The notes under the pieces are model-generated. The model saw only the letters and a list, made by a program, of their open reading frames with translations, did not search any database and was not told where the DNA came from. The position numbers were made by a program, and so were the translations under genes. Positions 38,039 through 47,503 of a stretch of DNA of 64,000 nucleotides are shown piece after piece. How positions within the stretch are numbered: position 1 is the first letter of the stretch; the number at the start of each line of letters is the position of its first letter. The DNA comes from Pseudomonadota bacterium (GTDB lineage Bacteria > Pseudomonadota > Gammaproteobacteria > Burkholderiales > Methylophilaceae), in the NCBI GenBank assembly GCA_029563075.1, contig JAKQTN010000052.1, forward strand, positions 1-64,000, read 5' to 3'.

Positions 38039-38061
38039 GTTACAAACAAAGTTACAAACAA
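38039..38061. repeat. Tandem GTTACAAACAA repeat in the mreB-gatC interval
   Basis: GTTACAAACAA occurs at 38039-38049 and 38051-38061, a 12-nt period, with a weaker third copy start GTTAAATTG just after. It could be a protein-binding array between the divergent operons. Confidence 0.4.
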
Positions 38062-38097
38062 GTTAAATTGATTTAAATAAAAATTTGAAAATTCGTC

Positions 38098-38412
38098 ATG
38101 GCACTCAATATCACCGATATTAAACGCATTGCGCACTTGGCGCGGCTCGAAATTAACGAACAGGAAGCCGCCGCAACACTCACCAAACTTTCCGGCATTT
38201 TGGGCTTAATCGAGCAGATGCAGGCTATCGATACCACCGGCATTACGCCAATGTCGCACTCGCAGGATGTGGTGCAGCGCTTGCGCGAAGATGTTGTTAC
38301 CGAAACCAACCAGCGTGAAGCGTTTCAGAAAATTGCACCCGTTCTAGGTAATGGTTCGGCTAAACAGGCGGTAGATGGGGGACTGTATCTTGTGCCACAG
38401 GTCATTGAGTAA
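38098..38412 (+). CDS. gatC: Asp-tRNA(Asn)/Glu-tRNA(Gln) amidotransferase subunit C
   Basis: GatC wraps around GatA and GatB and stabilises the heterotrimer that converts mischarged Glu-tRNA(Gln) or Asp-tRNA(Asn) to the amidated form. The 104-residue protein has [17 protein letters not shown] at the start and the C-terminal [25 protein letters not shown]. It is first in gatCAB, with 8 nt to gatA. Confidence 0.97.
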   Translation: MALNITDIKRIAHLARLEINEQEAAATLTKLSGILGLIEQMQAIDTTGITPMSHSQDVVQRLREDVVTETNQREAFQKIAPVLGNGSAKQAVDGGLYLVPQVIE

Positions 38413-38420
38413 GAAATAAC

Positions 38421-39905
38421 ATGATTAACAGCAGCCTAAAAACGCTTAGCCAGATGCTGGCTAAAAAAGAGATTTCCAGCGTTGAAATGACGCAGACTTT
38501 TTTAAATCGCATCCATCAATTTAACCCAACGATCAATGCTTATATCGCACTGGATGAAGCTAAAACGCTTGCGCAAGCCAAAGCGGCTGATGCACGCATT
38601 GCGGCAGGAAATGCCGAGCCCCTAACCGGGATTCCGTTCGCACAGAAGGATATTTTTTGTGCCAAAGGCTGGCGAACTACCTGCGGCTCAAAAATGCTGG
38701 AGAACTTTATCGCACCTTATGATGCGCATGTGATTTCTCAATTTGATAACGCTGGCGCGGTGAATTTGGGCAAAACCAATATGGATGAATTCGCCATGGG
38801 TTCGTCGAATGAAACCAGCTATTTTGGCGGCGTAAAAAACCCTTGGAATTTTGACCGTGTGCCGGGTGGCAGTAGTGGAGGTAGCGCAGCTGCAGTGGCG
38901 GCAAGGCTTTGTGCGGCCGCAACAGGAACGGATACCGGCGGCTCGATACGCCAGCCAGCCAGTCTTTGCGGCTTTACCGGTTTAAAACCGACCTATGGCT
39001 TGGTTTCACGCTACGGCATGATCGCGTTTGCGTCTTCACTCGACCAGGCCGGGCCGATGGCGAAAAGTGCCGAAGATTGCGCCATGATGCTGAACGTAAT
39101 GGCCGGTTTTGATGAGCGTGATTCTACTAGCCTGAATCACCCCAAAGAAGATTACACACGCGGCTTGGCAGGCATGTCAGGCGACAAGCCGCTCAAAGGT
39201 CTTAAAATTGGCTTGCCAAAAGAGTATTTTGCCGATGGCCTGGATGCGGGTGTGGCAAAAGTGGTGCAGGACGCGATTGTGGAATACAGAAAACTTGGCG
39301 CAGAAACGGTGGAGATTTCACTGCCTAACACCAAGCTTTCTATTCCGGTTTATTACGTGCTCGCACCGGCTGAAGCCAGCTCTAACTTGTCACGCTACGA
39401 TGGGGTGCGTTACGGGCACCGTGCCGCAGAATATACCGATTTAACGGATATGTACTGCAAGAGCCGCGCTGAAGGATTTGGGGCGGAAGTGAAGCGCCGT
39501 ATTCTAATCGGCACTTATGTATTAAGCGCTGGCTATTACGATGCCTATTACCTTAAAGCTCAGCAAATCCGTCATTTGATAGCGGATGACTTCAAGCAGG
39601 CGTTTAAAGAATGTGACATCATCATGGGGCCAACCGCGCCTTCAACCGCGTTCAGGGCAGGCGAAAAAGCTGACGACCCTGTCGCCATGTATCTGCAGGA
39701 TGTATATACCATCGCTACCAATCTGGCTGGTTTGCCGGGCATGAGTATTCCAGCGGGCTTTGATAAAGGCTTGCCCGTTGGCTTGCAGCTGATGGGAAAT
39801 TATTTTGATGAGGCACGCATGCTTGATGTTGCGCATGCTTATCAACAAGTGACAGATTGGCATCTGCAAATGCCTGATTTAAAAGCGCCAGAAGGTTTGA
39901 AATAA
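38421..39905 (+). CDS. gatA: Asp-tRNA(Asn)/Glu-tRNA(Gln) amidotransferase subunit A
   Basis: GatA is the amidase-signature glutaminase that supplies ammonia to GatB. The 494-residue protein has the catalytic lysine in PFAQKDIFC, the cis-serine and nucleophile in [16 protein letters not shown] and [13 protein letters not shown], and the GatA C-terminal [11 protein letters not shown]-like segment ([12 protein letters not shown]). It is full length and ends 1 nt before gatB. Confidence 0.98.
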   Translation: MINSSLKTLSQMLAKKEISSVEMTQTFLNRIHQFNPTINAYIALDEAKTLAQAKAADARIAAGNAEPLTGIPFAQKDIFCAKGWRTTCGSKMLENFIAPYDAHVISQFDNAGAVNLGKTNMDEFAMGSSNETSYFGGVKNPWNFDRVPGGSSGGSAAAVAARLCAAATGTDTGGSIRQPASLCGFTGLKPTYGLVSRYGMIAFASSLDQAGPMAKSAEDCAMMLNVMAGFDERDSTSLNHPKEDYTRGLAGMSGDKPLKGLKIGLPKEYFADGLDAGVAKVVQDAIVEYRKLGAETVEISLPNTKLSIPVYYVLAPAEASSNLSRYDGVRYGHRAAEYTDLTDMYCKSRAEGFGAEVKRRILIGTYVLSAGYYDAYYLKAQQIRHLIADDFKQAFKECDIIMGPTAPSTAFRAGEKADDPVAMYLQDVYTIATNLAGLPGMSIPAGFDKGLPVGLQLMGNYFDEARMLDVAHAYQQVTDWHLQMPDLKAPEGLK

Positions 39906-39906
39906 T

Positions 39907-41367
39907 ATGGAATGGGAAGTCGTCATTGGGTTGGAAACGCATACCCAGTTAAAAACCAACACTAAAATATTCAGCGGTGCCAGCACGGCGTTTGGTGCAG
40001 AACCTAACACCCAGGCCTGCGAAGTGAGCATTGCATTGCCGGGCGTGTTGCCTGTGCTGAACAAACAAGCCGTGGAATGTGCGATTAAATTCGGGCTTGC
40101 AGTAAATGCAGAAATTGCGCGGCGCTCGGTGTTTGCGCGTAAAAACTATTTTTACCCGGATTTACCAAAAGGCTACCAGATAAGTCAGTATGAGCTGCCT
40201 GTAGTGGGTAAAGGCGCGGTGACCATTCAAGTACCGGCAGTAGGTAAAAATGCCGCGTATGAGAAAGTCATTAATATCACGCGTGCGCATCTGGAAGAAG
40301 ATGCGGGTAAATCTGTTCACGGGCTTTCTAATCAAAGCATAGAAGGCATGAGCGGCATCGACCTAAACAGAGCAGGTACGCCGTTGCTGGAAATTGTGAC
40401 CGAGCCGGATATGCGCTCTGCGGCTGAGGCAGTAGCCTATGCCAAAAAACTGCACGAGCTGGTGCAATGGATCGATATTTGCGACGGCAATATGCAGGAA
40501 GGTAGCTTCAGGTGTGACGTGAACGTGTCAGTCCGCCCAAAAGGCACGGAAAAACTGGGCACTCGGCGCGAGATTAAAAACCTCAACTCGTTCAAGTTCA
40601 TGCAACAGGCGATTGAATATGAAACGCGCTGGCAGATTGAAACACTTGAAGACGGTGGGACTATTCATCAGGCAACTGTGCTTTTTAACCCTGATACCGG
40701 CGAAACCCGTGTCATGCGGAGTAAAGAAGAAGCCAACGATTATCGCTACTTCCCTGATCCTGACTTGTTGCCATTAGAAGTGACAGAGGCGGATAAAGCG
40801 CGTGTAAAAGCAGAAATGCCGGAGCTGCCGGAAGTGATGAAAGCAAGGTTTGAAGCGGAATACGGCTTGACCAGTTACGATGCGAGCACATTGACCTCAA
40901 GTCGTGATCTGGCAGATTATTTTGTAGCAACCGTCAACGCGGGTGCCGACGCCAAGCCTGCCGCGAACTGGGTGATGGGCAGCGTTTCAGCAAAATTGAA
41001 TGCAGAAGATAAGCCAATCAATGCTTCGCCGGTGACAGCCTTGCAGTTGGCGCAACTGCTCAAGCGTATTAATGACAACACAATTTCAAACAATGCTGCC
41101 AAGCAAGTGTTTGAGGCGATGTGGGCGGGTGAAGTTGATGTGGACGCGATTATTGAGAAACTTGGCCTCAAACAAGTCTCCGACAGCGGCGCGATCGAAG
41201 CGATGATTGATGAGGTGTTAGCCGCAAACCCAGCCATGGTGGCCGAGTTTAAGGCGGGCAAGGAAAAAGCCTTTAATGCGCTAGTGGGTCAAGCCATGAA
41301 AGCCTCAAAAGGTAAAGCCAACCCGGCGCAGGTGAATGAAATCTTGAAGAAAAAACTAGCTAATTAA
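39907..41367 (+). CDS. gatB: Asp-tRNA(Asn)/Glu-tRNA(Gln) amidotransferase subunit B
   Basis: GatB binds the mischarged tRNA and performs the ATP-dependent amidation. The 486-residue protein has the GatB start [39 protein letters not shown], the HLEEDAGKS motif and a C-terminal YqeY-like tRNA-binding domain. Its last residues KKLAN are encoded by the left half of a 30-bp palindrome shared with the convergent DUF4124 gene, and the two stop codons overlap in TTAA (41364-41367). Confidence 0.98.
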   Translation: MEWEVVIGLETHTQLKTNTKIFSGASTAFGAEPNTQACEVSIALPGVLPVLNKQAVECAIKFGLAVNAEIARRSVFARKNYFYPDLPKGYQISQYELPVVGKGAVTIQVPAVGKNAAYEKVINITRAHLEEDAGKSVHGLSNQSIEGMSGIDLNRAGTPLLEIVTEPDMRSAAEAVAYAKKLHELVQWIDICDGNMQEGSFRCDVNVSVRPKGTEKLGTRREIKNLNSFKFMQQAIEYETRWQIETLEDGGTIHQATVLFNPDTGETRVMRSKEEANDYRYFPDPDLLPLEVTEADKARVKAEMPELPEVMKARFEAEYGLTSYDASTLTSSRDLADYFVATVNAGADAKPAANWVMGSVSAKLNAEDKPINASPVTALQLAQLLKRINDNTISNNAAKQVFEAMWAGEVDVDAIIEKLGLKQVSDSGAIEAMIDEVLAANPAMVAEFKAGKEKAFNALVGQAMKASKGKANPAQVNEILKKKLAN

Positions 41368-41380
41368 TTAGCTAGTTTTT
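41351..41380. terminator. 30-bp perfect palindrome, bidirectional terminator over two stop codons
   Basis: The arms AAAAACTAGCTAAT and ATTAGCTAGTTTTT flank a TA centre, making a perfect 30-bp palindrome. A-run and T-run edges give a U-tail in both directions. It covers the end of gatB and of the convergent DUF4124 gene, and both proteins therefore end in KKLAN. Confidence 0.85.
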
Positions 41381-42086
41381 TAGTTGGCTGGTCCGGTGTT
41401 ACCGCACCAGCAGCGGTCGGTGCTGCGGTGAGTGTGGCCTCTAGCGAGCCTGCTCCAGAATCAACGCTGGCGGGCTGTTTTAATGCGATAAATCTTTCTT
41501 TATCCTCTGCGTAGCGCTTACGCGTGGCTTCCATGTTCAATTTACGTTGAGCCATTTGTTTGTCGATATTGGCAGACTCTATTTTTGACAGCCGTAATTC
41601 CTCACTTAAGTAAGGCGGCAGCGGCTTGTTGCGGGCGCGAAAACTTTGTGCAGTCTTGTTGTTGCGCGCGGCTCTATTCGCGGTGCTTATTTTTTGCTGT
41701 GAAAGTGCCTGGATAGCAGCCAAGTCAGTTTGTAAATTGCGGTCACGTGCCAAATCAATCTCTTCAGCATTGGTGTAAGAGGCCAATAAAATTTTGTCTT
41801 TACGTTCTTTTTCAAGTTTTTGTTGATCCAAAACTTCATTTTTTTGGTCAATTTTTACATTGTGTTTTAGCACAATACCCTGGCCATTCATCTCAGAGTT
41901 ATTACGCCCGGCTTCCTGCGCAGGCAATTTGTCGCCATAATGCGTCACGCCGTTACTATCCACCCATTTTACGATTTTTTTACCGCTTCCAGCACTTGAG
42001 GACGCGGCTTCATTTTTATTGGCAGCATGCGCAATATTCGAAATTGCAAATGCGGCCGCAATTAAAGTAAAAAGTATTTTTTGCAT
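41364..42086 (-). CDS. DUF4124 domain periplasmic protein
   Basis: The 240-residue protein has a Sec signal peptide ([21 protein letters not shown], cleaved around residue 21) and a DUF4124 domain (about 36-60, [20 protein letters not shown]). A long Lys/Arg/Gln-rich helical region (about 85-205) looks like a coiled coil, and the Ala/Pro-rich tail is short. DUF4124 proteins are common in beta- and gammaproteobacteria with no assigned function. It converges with gatB and shares its terminator and stop bases. Confidence 0.88.
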   Translation of the reverse strand: MQKILFTLIAAAFAISNIAHAANKNEAASSSAGSGKKIVKWVDSNGVTHYGDKLPAQEAGRNNSEMNGQGIVLKHNVKIDQKNEVLDQQKLEKERKDKILLASYTNAEEIDLARDRNLQTDLAAIQALSQQKISTANRAARNNKTAQSFRARNKPLPPYLSEELRLSKIESANIDKQMAQRKLNMEATRKRYAEDKERFIALKQPASVDSGAGSLEATLTAAPTAAGAVTPDQPTKKLAN

Positions 42087-42100
42087 TTAAACTTAACCAT

Positions 42101-42742
42101 TTATATTACGCCATACCGTTGGCGATATTGCTGAATGTTAAGCAAGTGTTGTGCCATATCTTGTTGATTTGATGCAAATTCCAGTAAATCTTGCAAATTG
42201 GCAATGGCGCAAACAGGTAAATGATGCAGGGTTTCCACTTCCTGTACGGCCGAAAGTTCACTTAAGCCCTTCTCTTGCCGGTCCAGCGCAATGGCTACGC
42301 CGCAAGGCTCTGCGCCGTGCTGCCGGATTATATCAATGGATTCGCGCACCGAAGTACCTGCCGAAATAACATCATCAATGATGAGTACGCGGCCTCGCAG
42401 TGGTGCCCCGACAATGATGCCGCCTTCCCCATGGTCTTTGGCCTCCTTACGGTTGTACGCATAGGGGAAATTGTGACCATTTTTGGCAAACGCGATGGCA
42501 ATACTTGCTGCCAAAGTGATGCCTTTGTAGGCCGGACCGAACAGCATGTCGAACTGAATGCCTGATTTTTTAATGCTATTGGCGTAGAATTCGCCTAGCT
42601 TAAGCAGGCTTTCGCCGTCATTGAACAGGCCCGCATTGAAGAAATACGGGCTTAGGCGGCCAGCTTTAGTTTTGAATTCGCCAAACTTTAGCACCTGTTT
42701 TTTGATTGAAAACGCGATAAACTCTTGGCTGATTTGTGACAT
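42101..42742 (-). CDS. pyrE: Orotate phosphoribosyltransferase
   Basis: PyrE joins orotate to PRPP to give OMP in pyrimidine synthesis. The 213-residue protein has the start MSQISQEFIAFSIKKQVLKFGEFKTKAGR, quoted in part as FGEFKTKAGRLSPYFFNAG, the FGPAYKGITLA loop and the PRPP-binding VLIIDDVISAGTSVRES. The frame is open 198 nt upstream, but ATG 42742 is the family start and leaves a 24-nt gap to divergent xthA. A DUF4124 gene follows 14 nt downstream. Confidence 0.97.
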   Translation of the reverse strand: MSQISQEFIAFSIKKQVLKFGEFKTKAGRLSPYFFNAGLFNDGESLLKLGEFYANSIKKSGIQFDMLFGPAYKGITLAASIAIAFAKNGHNFPYAYNRKEAKDHGEGGIIVGAPLRGRVLIIDDVISAGTSVRESIDIIRQHGAEPCGVAIALDRQEKGLSELSAVQEVETLHHLPVCAIANLQDLLEFASNQQDMAQHLLNIQQYRQRYGVI

Positions 42743-42766
42743 AACAGAATGAATTGAAAGTAGATA

Positions 42767-43537
42767 ATGCGCATTATAACTGCGAATTTGAATGGAATAC
42801 GCTCTGCCGCTAACAAGGGTTTTTATGGCTGGCTGCAAAAGCAGCAGGCTGATGTGGTTTGCCTGCAGGAACTCAAGGCGCAGGCGGCTGATATGACGCC
42901 AGAGATGCTGGCGCCCACGGGCTATCATGGCAATTTTCATTATGCGGAAAAAAAGGGCTACAGCGGCGTAGGCATCTACAGCAAAACAAAACCTGACGCG
43001 GTAATTGAGGGATTGGGCATTGGCGACATTGATAGCGAAGGCCGCTATCTGGAGTGTCAGTTTGGCAACCTGAGCGTGGTGTCGCTGTATTTGCCATCCG
43101 GCTCAAGCGGTGAAGAGCGCCAGGCGTTCAAGTTCAGCGTGATGGCGCGCATCCTGCCACATCTGGAGACACTTGCGAACAATGGTCGTGACGTAGTGAT
43201 TTGTGGTGACTGGAATATCGCGCATCAGGAAATAGATCTGAAAAATTACAAGGGCAATAAAAAGAATTCGGGTTTTTTGCCTGAAGAACGGGCCTGGCTG
43301 GGCGATTTATTCAGCCGTGTCGGTTGGATTGATGTCTATCGCAAACTGCATCCTGAAACCACGGATGAGTGCTACACGTGGTGGAGTAACCGCGGCGCGG
43401 CTTACGAGAAAAACGTGGGCTGGCGGCTTGATTACCAGGTTGCAACACCAGACTTGGCAAAAAGAGCTTTTCAGTCAACTATTTACAAAGAGGAGCGTTT
43501 CAGTGATCATGCTCCTTTGATCATTGACTATCAATAA
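42767..43537 (+). CDS. xthA: Exodeoxyribonuclease III / AP endonuclease
   Basis: This is a DNA repair enzyme of the exonuclease III family that cuts at abasic sites and digests 3' ends. The 256-residue protein shows NLNGIRSA, CLQELKAQ (catalytic Glu), YSGVGIYSK, the GDWNIAH metal/substrate motif, WRLDYQV and SDHAPL with the catalytic Asp-His pair. It is divergent from pyrE across 24 nt and is followed after 8 nt by an M48-like gene. Confidence 0.97.
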   Translation: MRIITANLNGIRSAANKGFYGWLQKQQADVVCLQELKAQAADMTPEMLAPTGYHGNFHYAEKKGYSGVGIYSKTKPDAVIEGLGIGDIDSEGRYLECQFGNLSVVSLYLPSGSSGEERQAFKFSVMARILPHLETLANNGRDVVICGDWNIAHQEIDLKNYKGNKKNSGFLPEERAWLGDLFSRVGWIDVYRKLHPETTDECYTWWSNRGAAYEKNVGWRLDYQVATPDLAKRAFQSTIYKEERFSDHAPLIIDYQ

Positions 43538-43545
43538 TTGATACT

Positions 43546-44427
43546 TTGCTAACAAAGACCTCAAAAAAACAAGCCGGTTGTATTTCTTTGCTGTTGTTCG
43601 CGATGCTGCAATTTGCGACTGAGCATGCAGTGGCTGGTGCAGCAGATATACCCTCGGGTATTAGCGATGTGTATTCAGATATCGACATGCGGGTCAGGCT
43701 TTCTGCAAAATCGAGCGCGCCAGCCTGTACAGCTGAGCGATGCGCAGAAAACCTGACCTTTGATGCGCGCGTGCAGTCTTTGGGGCGCTACCTGCGCAAG
43801 GCCGCTGCCGTGCTGTATCCGCAGCATGAAAAAGTCATCACCAGCTTTAATTTCGAGGTAGCTGAAAAGCGGGAGGCCGGCACGGCTTCTAATAACAGAG
43901 GGCTGGTGGTCGTGTTTCGCGGCATACAAGATCTACAGTTGAGCGATGATGCGCTGGGCTTCGTGATTGCGCGTGAGATGGCACATGTTATCGCCGGACA
44001 TCACGTGACCAACACCTCTACCAAGCTCGTTATTTCTGCTTTGGCAAGCGTGCTGTTTCCTGCTGTGGCGATTATTGGCGCCTCTAGCGCCGCTGCTCAG
44101 GCCAGCACGGCCACCTCACTCATTACCAGTGCGGCATCCACCGCCACATCGATGGTGGGCAGTGAGGTCGCCATGGCAAAAATGAAGCCAACGCAACTCA
44201 GTCAGGCTGACGAAATTGCATATACCATTATGGAAAAATGTGAATGGGACATGCGTTCAGCTGAAAGTGTGCTGACACAAGGCGATGTGCCACAAACCCC
44301 ATGGATGCTGGATTTGCAGGCAAGCCAGAATTATTTGCTAGGTGTCATTGAAAAAGAAGATGCCGCAAATTTGCCGCTTGTGGAGGATGCTCCAACGGAA
44401 TTAGCTGAAATCAGCAAAACAATGTAA
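43546..44427 (+). CDS. M48 peptidase-like protein with altered zinc motif
   Basis: The 293-residue protein has a signal peptide (about 1-31) and a region FVIAREMAHVIAGHHVTN that lines up with the M48 HExxH site (HEMAH or HEMGH in active relatives). Here the first His is Arg, giving REMAH, so one zinc ligand is lost. A hydrophobic Ala/Ser-rich segment (about 165-205) follows, as in BepA/LoiP-type proteins, then SQADEIAYTIMEKCEWD in place of the usual E-x-E-A-D third-ligand motif. I infer a non-catalytic or unusual member. The start is a TTG 8 nt after xthA with no clear ribosome binding site; it is needed to complete the signal peptide. Confidence 0.72.
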   Translation: MLTKTSKKQAGCISLLLFAMLQFATEHAVAGAADIPSGISDVYSDIDMRVRLSAKSSAPACTAERCAENLTFDARVQSLGRYLRKAAAVLYPQHEKVITSFNFEVAEKREAGTASNNRGLVVVFRGIQDLQLSDDALGFVIAREMAHVIAGHHVTNTSTKLVISALASVLFPAVAIIGASSAAAQASTATSLITSAASTATSMVGSEVAMAKMKPTQLSQADEIAYTIMEKCEWDMRSAESVLTQGDVPQTPWMLDLQASQNYLLGVIEKEDAANLPLVEDAPTELAEISKTM

Positions 44428-44473
44428 GTTTTTTTTAGTGGCGCATGACCTAAGTTCAGCCTGAGGCAATGGC

Positions 44474-45259
44474 TTAGGAATTACAGAATTTCAGCGCCAG
44501 ACTCTGCAGAATTTCCCCGGTTTGGCTGTTCTGCACAAAGATCACCGCGCCCAGGTTTTCTAATTTATAGCCGCGATTTTTCCATTCCGGACTCAGCGTA
44601 AAGTTTTTGCGGAATTCATTTTGGTTATTGATCTGATATGCACCAAAAAACTCGCGCACTACGTAATCATGCTTGAGCTCGCGGCCACTGTTTTCACCCG
44701 TATTTACTTGACTCGCTAATTTGTTTTCATAAATTGCTACAAAAACATCGGCATTTTTTGCATCAGCCGGCTTCACCGCTTGTGCGCTGGCTTTTAAGGT
44801 AATCTCACCGCTGGCTTGAGTAACAGCGTCCAAGCTTAAACTGGCGCGCGATGCCAATTTTTGCGTGGCTTCAATGCGTTGATTCAGGCGTGAATTGTCC
44901 CAACTCTTGAAATCCCGGCCGTTGAATACAAGCTGCGGGGTGTACACATACCCGCTGCCTGCAAATGCCGCAGTTTTGCGTTGCCGCTCGCTGTATTCGG
45001 CTTTAGCGAATCTGTCTTTCCAACCGATGTAATCCCAGTAGTCCACATGAAACGCCAGTGGAATCACTTGATTGGAATTGTGCTTCAATCCGCTTAGCCA
45101 TTTATCGGCAGGTGGACAGCTGCTGCAACCTTCAGAAGTATAAAGCTCCAGCAAGGGAACGGTTTGCGCGCCGCTTTTGGCGCTACATTCGGCGGCTATT
45201 GCAGATTCGTTCATTCCTAGCGTGCTCATCACTATCACCGCCAATAATTTTTTCATCAT
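44474..45259 (-). CDS. DUF1223 thioredoxin-like secreted protein
   Basis: The 261-residue protein has a signal peptide (MMKKLLAVIVMSTLGMNESAIA, quoted in part), then a thioredoxin-like domain beginning LLELYTSEGCSSCPPADKWL with a CSSC redox pair. FHVDYWDYIGWKDRF and GYVYTPQLVFNG complete the DUF1223 signature. A periplasmic thiol role is likely but not shown. ATG 45259 or 45256 is the start; a TTG upstream is less likely. An 18-bp palindrome lies 13 nt upstream. Confidence 0.88.
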   Translation of the reverse strand: MMKKLLAVIVMSTLGMNESAIAAECSAKSGAQTVPLLELYTSEGCSSCPPADKWLSGLKHNSNQVIPLAFHVDYWDYIGWKDRFAKAEYSERQRKTAAFAGSGYVYTPQLVFNGRDFKSWDNSRLNQRIEATQKLASRASLSLDAVTQASGEITLKASAQAVKPADAKNADVFVAIYENKLASQVNTGENSGRELKHDYVVREFFGAYQINNQNEFRKNFTLSPEWKNRGYKLENLGAVIFVQNSQTGEILQSLALKFCNS

Positions 45260-45271
45260 ATTGCCCAAAAA

Positions 45272-45289
45272 GACTAATGAGCATTAGTC
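45272..45289. promoter_or_regulatory. 18-bp palindrome in front of the DUF1223 gene
   Basis: GACTAATG-AG-CATTAGTC is a perfect inverted repeat located 13 nt upstream of the DUF1223 start and 62 nt upstream of the AmpG-like gene on the other strand. Position and symmetry suggest an operator for one or both. Confidence 0.5.
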
Positions 45290-45350
45290 GCTAAAATCAA
45301 CGGAGGCTTACAAATTATTCTACGCAGAGCTTAGGTACTTTCGTTAGAAT

Positions 45351-46886
45351 ATGTTTTTAAGTCTAAAAACTAGAATAACGCTACTCATGTTAAATCAAAT
45401 TCAGCGCATACAACGGCTTACCGCAACATTGTTTCTAGGGATTGCTTCTGGCCTGCCGCTGGCGCTCACAGGGCAGGCGATGCAGGCCTGGCTTACCATG
45501 GATGGCGTGGCTATTGCTACTATCGGATTTTTAGCGCTGGTGGGAGTGCCTTATACATTCAAATTTTTATGGGCGCCGTTGATGGATCGTTTTGAGCCGC
45601 CATTGCTCGGCCGGCGCCGGGGTTGGCTAGTGCTCACCCAGCTGGTGCTGGCTGCCAGCATCTATTATCTTTCAACAATATCCTATGTAATCAACCCCGT
45701 CGCATTCGCGGCGGTGGCATTATTAGTGGCGTTTTTATCTGCTTCGCAAGATATAGTGATTGATGCTTACCGCACGGATTTATTGCCGGTTAATGAACGC
45801 GGCATCGGCGCATCCATGTCAGTTTTGGGATACCGCATCGGCATGATTTTATCCGGGGGCATTGCCCTGATATGGGCAGATCAATGGCATAGCTGGAACC
45901 GCGTTTATGCCATGATGGCAGGCATTATGCTGTTTGCAGCCATATTTTCCTTTGTGTTTTTGCCAGCTGTAAAAAGTGATATTAAAGCGCTGAATTCGGA
46001 CCCCAAAAAAGAATTGTTAGGTTTTTTTGCGCTGGTGGCAGGGGTGCTGGTCGGAGTATATCTCACGCGGCTAGCCTTTGTTTTTGCTGGAGTGGATTTG
46101 GATGGCGCAAATAAATGGATGCAACTGGCTTATGTGCTGGTCAGTCTGTGCGTGGCACTGCCCATGGGTGTAAAAGCGGCGCAAAGCGTAGGTTTCGCTA
46201 CGCTGACGCAATCGCTGTCTAATTACTTTAGCCAAAAAAGCGCATGGGCGTTTCTGATTTTAATTATTCTCTATAAGCTCGGTGACGCTTTTGCCGGCAG
46301 CTTATTTACGCCGTTTTTACTTAAAGGCATGTTGTTTACCCAAGTTGAAGTGGGCATTGTAAATAAAATTATCGGGATATGGCTTACCATTATTGGCGCA
46401 TTTCTTGCCGGCCTGCTGATGATGCGCCTTTCGCTGTTTCAGGCACTCATGAGCTTTGGTGTGCTGCAATTAGTTTCGAACTTTGGTTTTTACGCATTGG
46501 CGGTGTTGGGCAAGGGGGCGTGGGGAAGTTTTACTTTAATGCCGTTTGATCTGGGCTTTGTGGCCGTGGCTACTGCCACTCCGATTGATGGTTTGCTGAT
46601 GAGCGCGATTGCATTGGAAAACATTACCAGCGGTATGGGCACGGCAGCTTTTGTGGCGCTGCTGATGAGTTTATGCAGCAATCAATTTAGCGCCACACAT
46701 TATGCGCTGCTTTCGGCACTGGCTGCCGTGGGGCGCATTTACGTGAGTCCGGTTGCCGGCGTGCTGTCAGAAAGCTTCGGCTGGCCAAACTTCTTTTTGT
46801 TTTCTGTCGCAACGGCTGTGCCGGGGATCGTGATGCTCTGGTGGATGCGGCAATCCATCCATCAAATCAGTCAAAAATCCAGTTAA
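45351..46886 (+). CDS. ampG: AmpG-like muropeptide permease (MFS)
   Basis: AmpG imports GlcNAc-anhydroMurNAc peptides from the periplasm for cell-wall recycling. The 511-residue protein has 12-14 transmembrane helices. The AmpG motifs are FLGIASGLPLALTGQAMQAW, GVPYTFKFLWAPLMDR, RRGWLVLTQ and ASQDIVIDAYRTDLL. Mpl, its usual downstream partner, is at 7027. Start at ATG 45351 or ATG 45387, with the latter giving the more usual N-terminus. It converges with metW, the stops overlapping in TTAA. Confidence 0.9.
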   Translation: MFLSLKTRITLLMLNQIQRIQRLTATLFLGIASGLPLALTGQAMQAWLTMDGVAIATIGFLALVGVPYTFKFLWAPLMDRFEPPLLGRRRGWLVLTQLVLAASIYYLSTISYVINPVAFAAVALLVAFLSASQDIVIDAYRTDLLPVNERGIGASMSVLGYRIGMILSGGIALIWADQWHSWNRVYAMMAGIMLFAAIFSFVFLPAVKSDIKALNSDPKKELLGFFALVAGVLVGVYLTRLAFVFAGVDLDGANKWMQLAYVLVSLCVALPMGVKAAQSVGFATLTQSLSNYFSQKSAWAFLILIILYKLGDAFAGSLFTPFLLKGMLFTQVEVGIVNKIIGIWLTIIGAFLAGLLMMRLSLFQALMSFGVLQLVSNFGFYALAVLGKGAWGSFTLMPFDLGFVAVATATPIDGLLMSAIALENITSGMGTAAFVALLMSLCSNQFSATHYALLSALAAVGRIYVSPVAGVLSESFGWPNFFLFSVATAVPGIVMLWWMRQSIHQISQKSS

Positions 46887-47500
46887 TTTGACTTCAGGCG
46901 GTACATCGCCAGATTGCCCAGTAAGTTCGGCATGAAGCTCATTTCGTCGCCATCGGTAATCACTTTGCGTTCTAGAATGGAAATTTTGTGATTTTTACAA
47001 AATTGGTCGAAATCATTTATTGTGCAAAGGTGCACATTGGGCGTATCGTACCATTGATATGGCAGGGTTTTTGAAACAGGCATATTGCCGCTGATGATTT
47101 GCAGGCGATTGCGCCAATAGCCAAAATTCGGGAAAGTGACGATGATTTCTCGACCAACGCGCAACATTTCCTGCACGATTTCCTCAGTTTTGTGCATGGC
47201 TTGCAGGGTTTGCGAGAGAATCACGGTGTCGAATGACTGGTCTTCAAAACCAGACAACCCGTCTTCCAGGTCCATTTGGATCACATTGGTGCCGTTTTGC
47301 AGGCAAGCCAGCCAATTGGCATCATCCTTTTCTACGCCATAGCCTTTTACTTCAAGTGAATCACGCAAGTAGACCAGCAACTCACCATCGCCACAACCCA
47401 AATCGAGCACTTTTGAGCCAAACCCGACCCATCCTGCGATAATCGCAAAATCCTGCCGGTATTTCTGGTTTGTATTTGTAATATTTACATTATTTTGCAT
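46883..47500 (-). CDS. metW: Methionine biosynthesis protein MetW
   Basis: MetW is a SAM-methyltransferase-fold protein always found beside metX, and it is needed for or stimulates homoserine acylation by MetX in several proteobacteria. The 205-residue protein has VLDLGCGDGELLVYLRDS (SAM loop), QMDLEDGLSGF, VILSQTLQAMH and FPNFGYWRNRLQI. It follows metX by 3 nt. Confidence 0.96.
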   Translation of the reverse strand: MQNNVNITNTNQKYRQDFAIIAGWVGFGSKVLDLGCGDGELLVYLRDSLEVKGYGVEKDDANWLACLQNGTNVIQMDLEDGLSGFEDQSFDTVILSQTLQAMHKTEEIVQEMLRVGREIIVTFPNFGYWRNRLQIISGNMPVSKTLPYQWYDTPNVHLCTINDFDQFCKNHKISILERKVITDGDEMSFMPNLLGNLAMYRLKSN

Positions 47501-47503
47501 GAT

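Noticed and set aside
44449-44478. Hairpin CCTAAG/CTTAGG between the M48-like and DUF1223 genes as a terminator
   Set aside because: The stem is only 6 bp with a long loop and no T-run follows on either strand.
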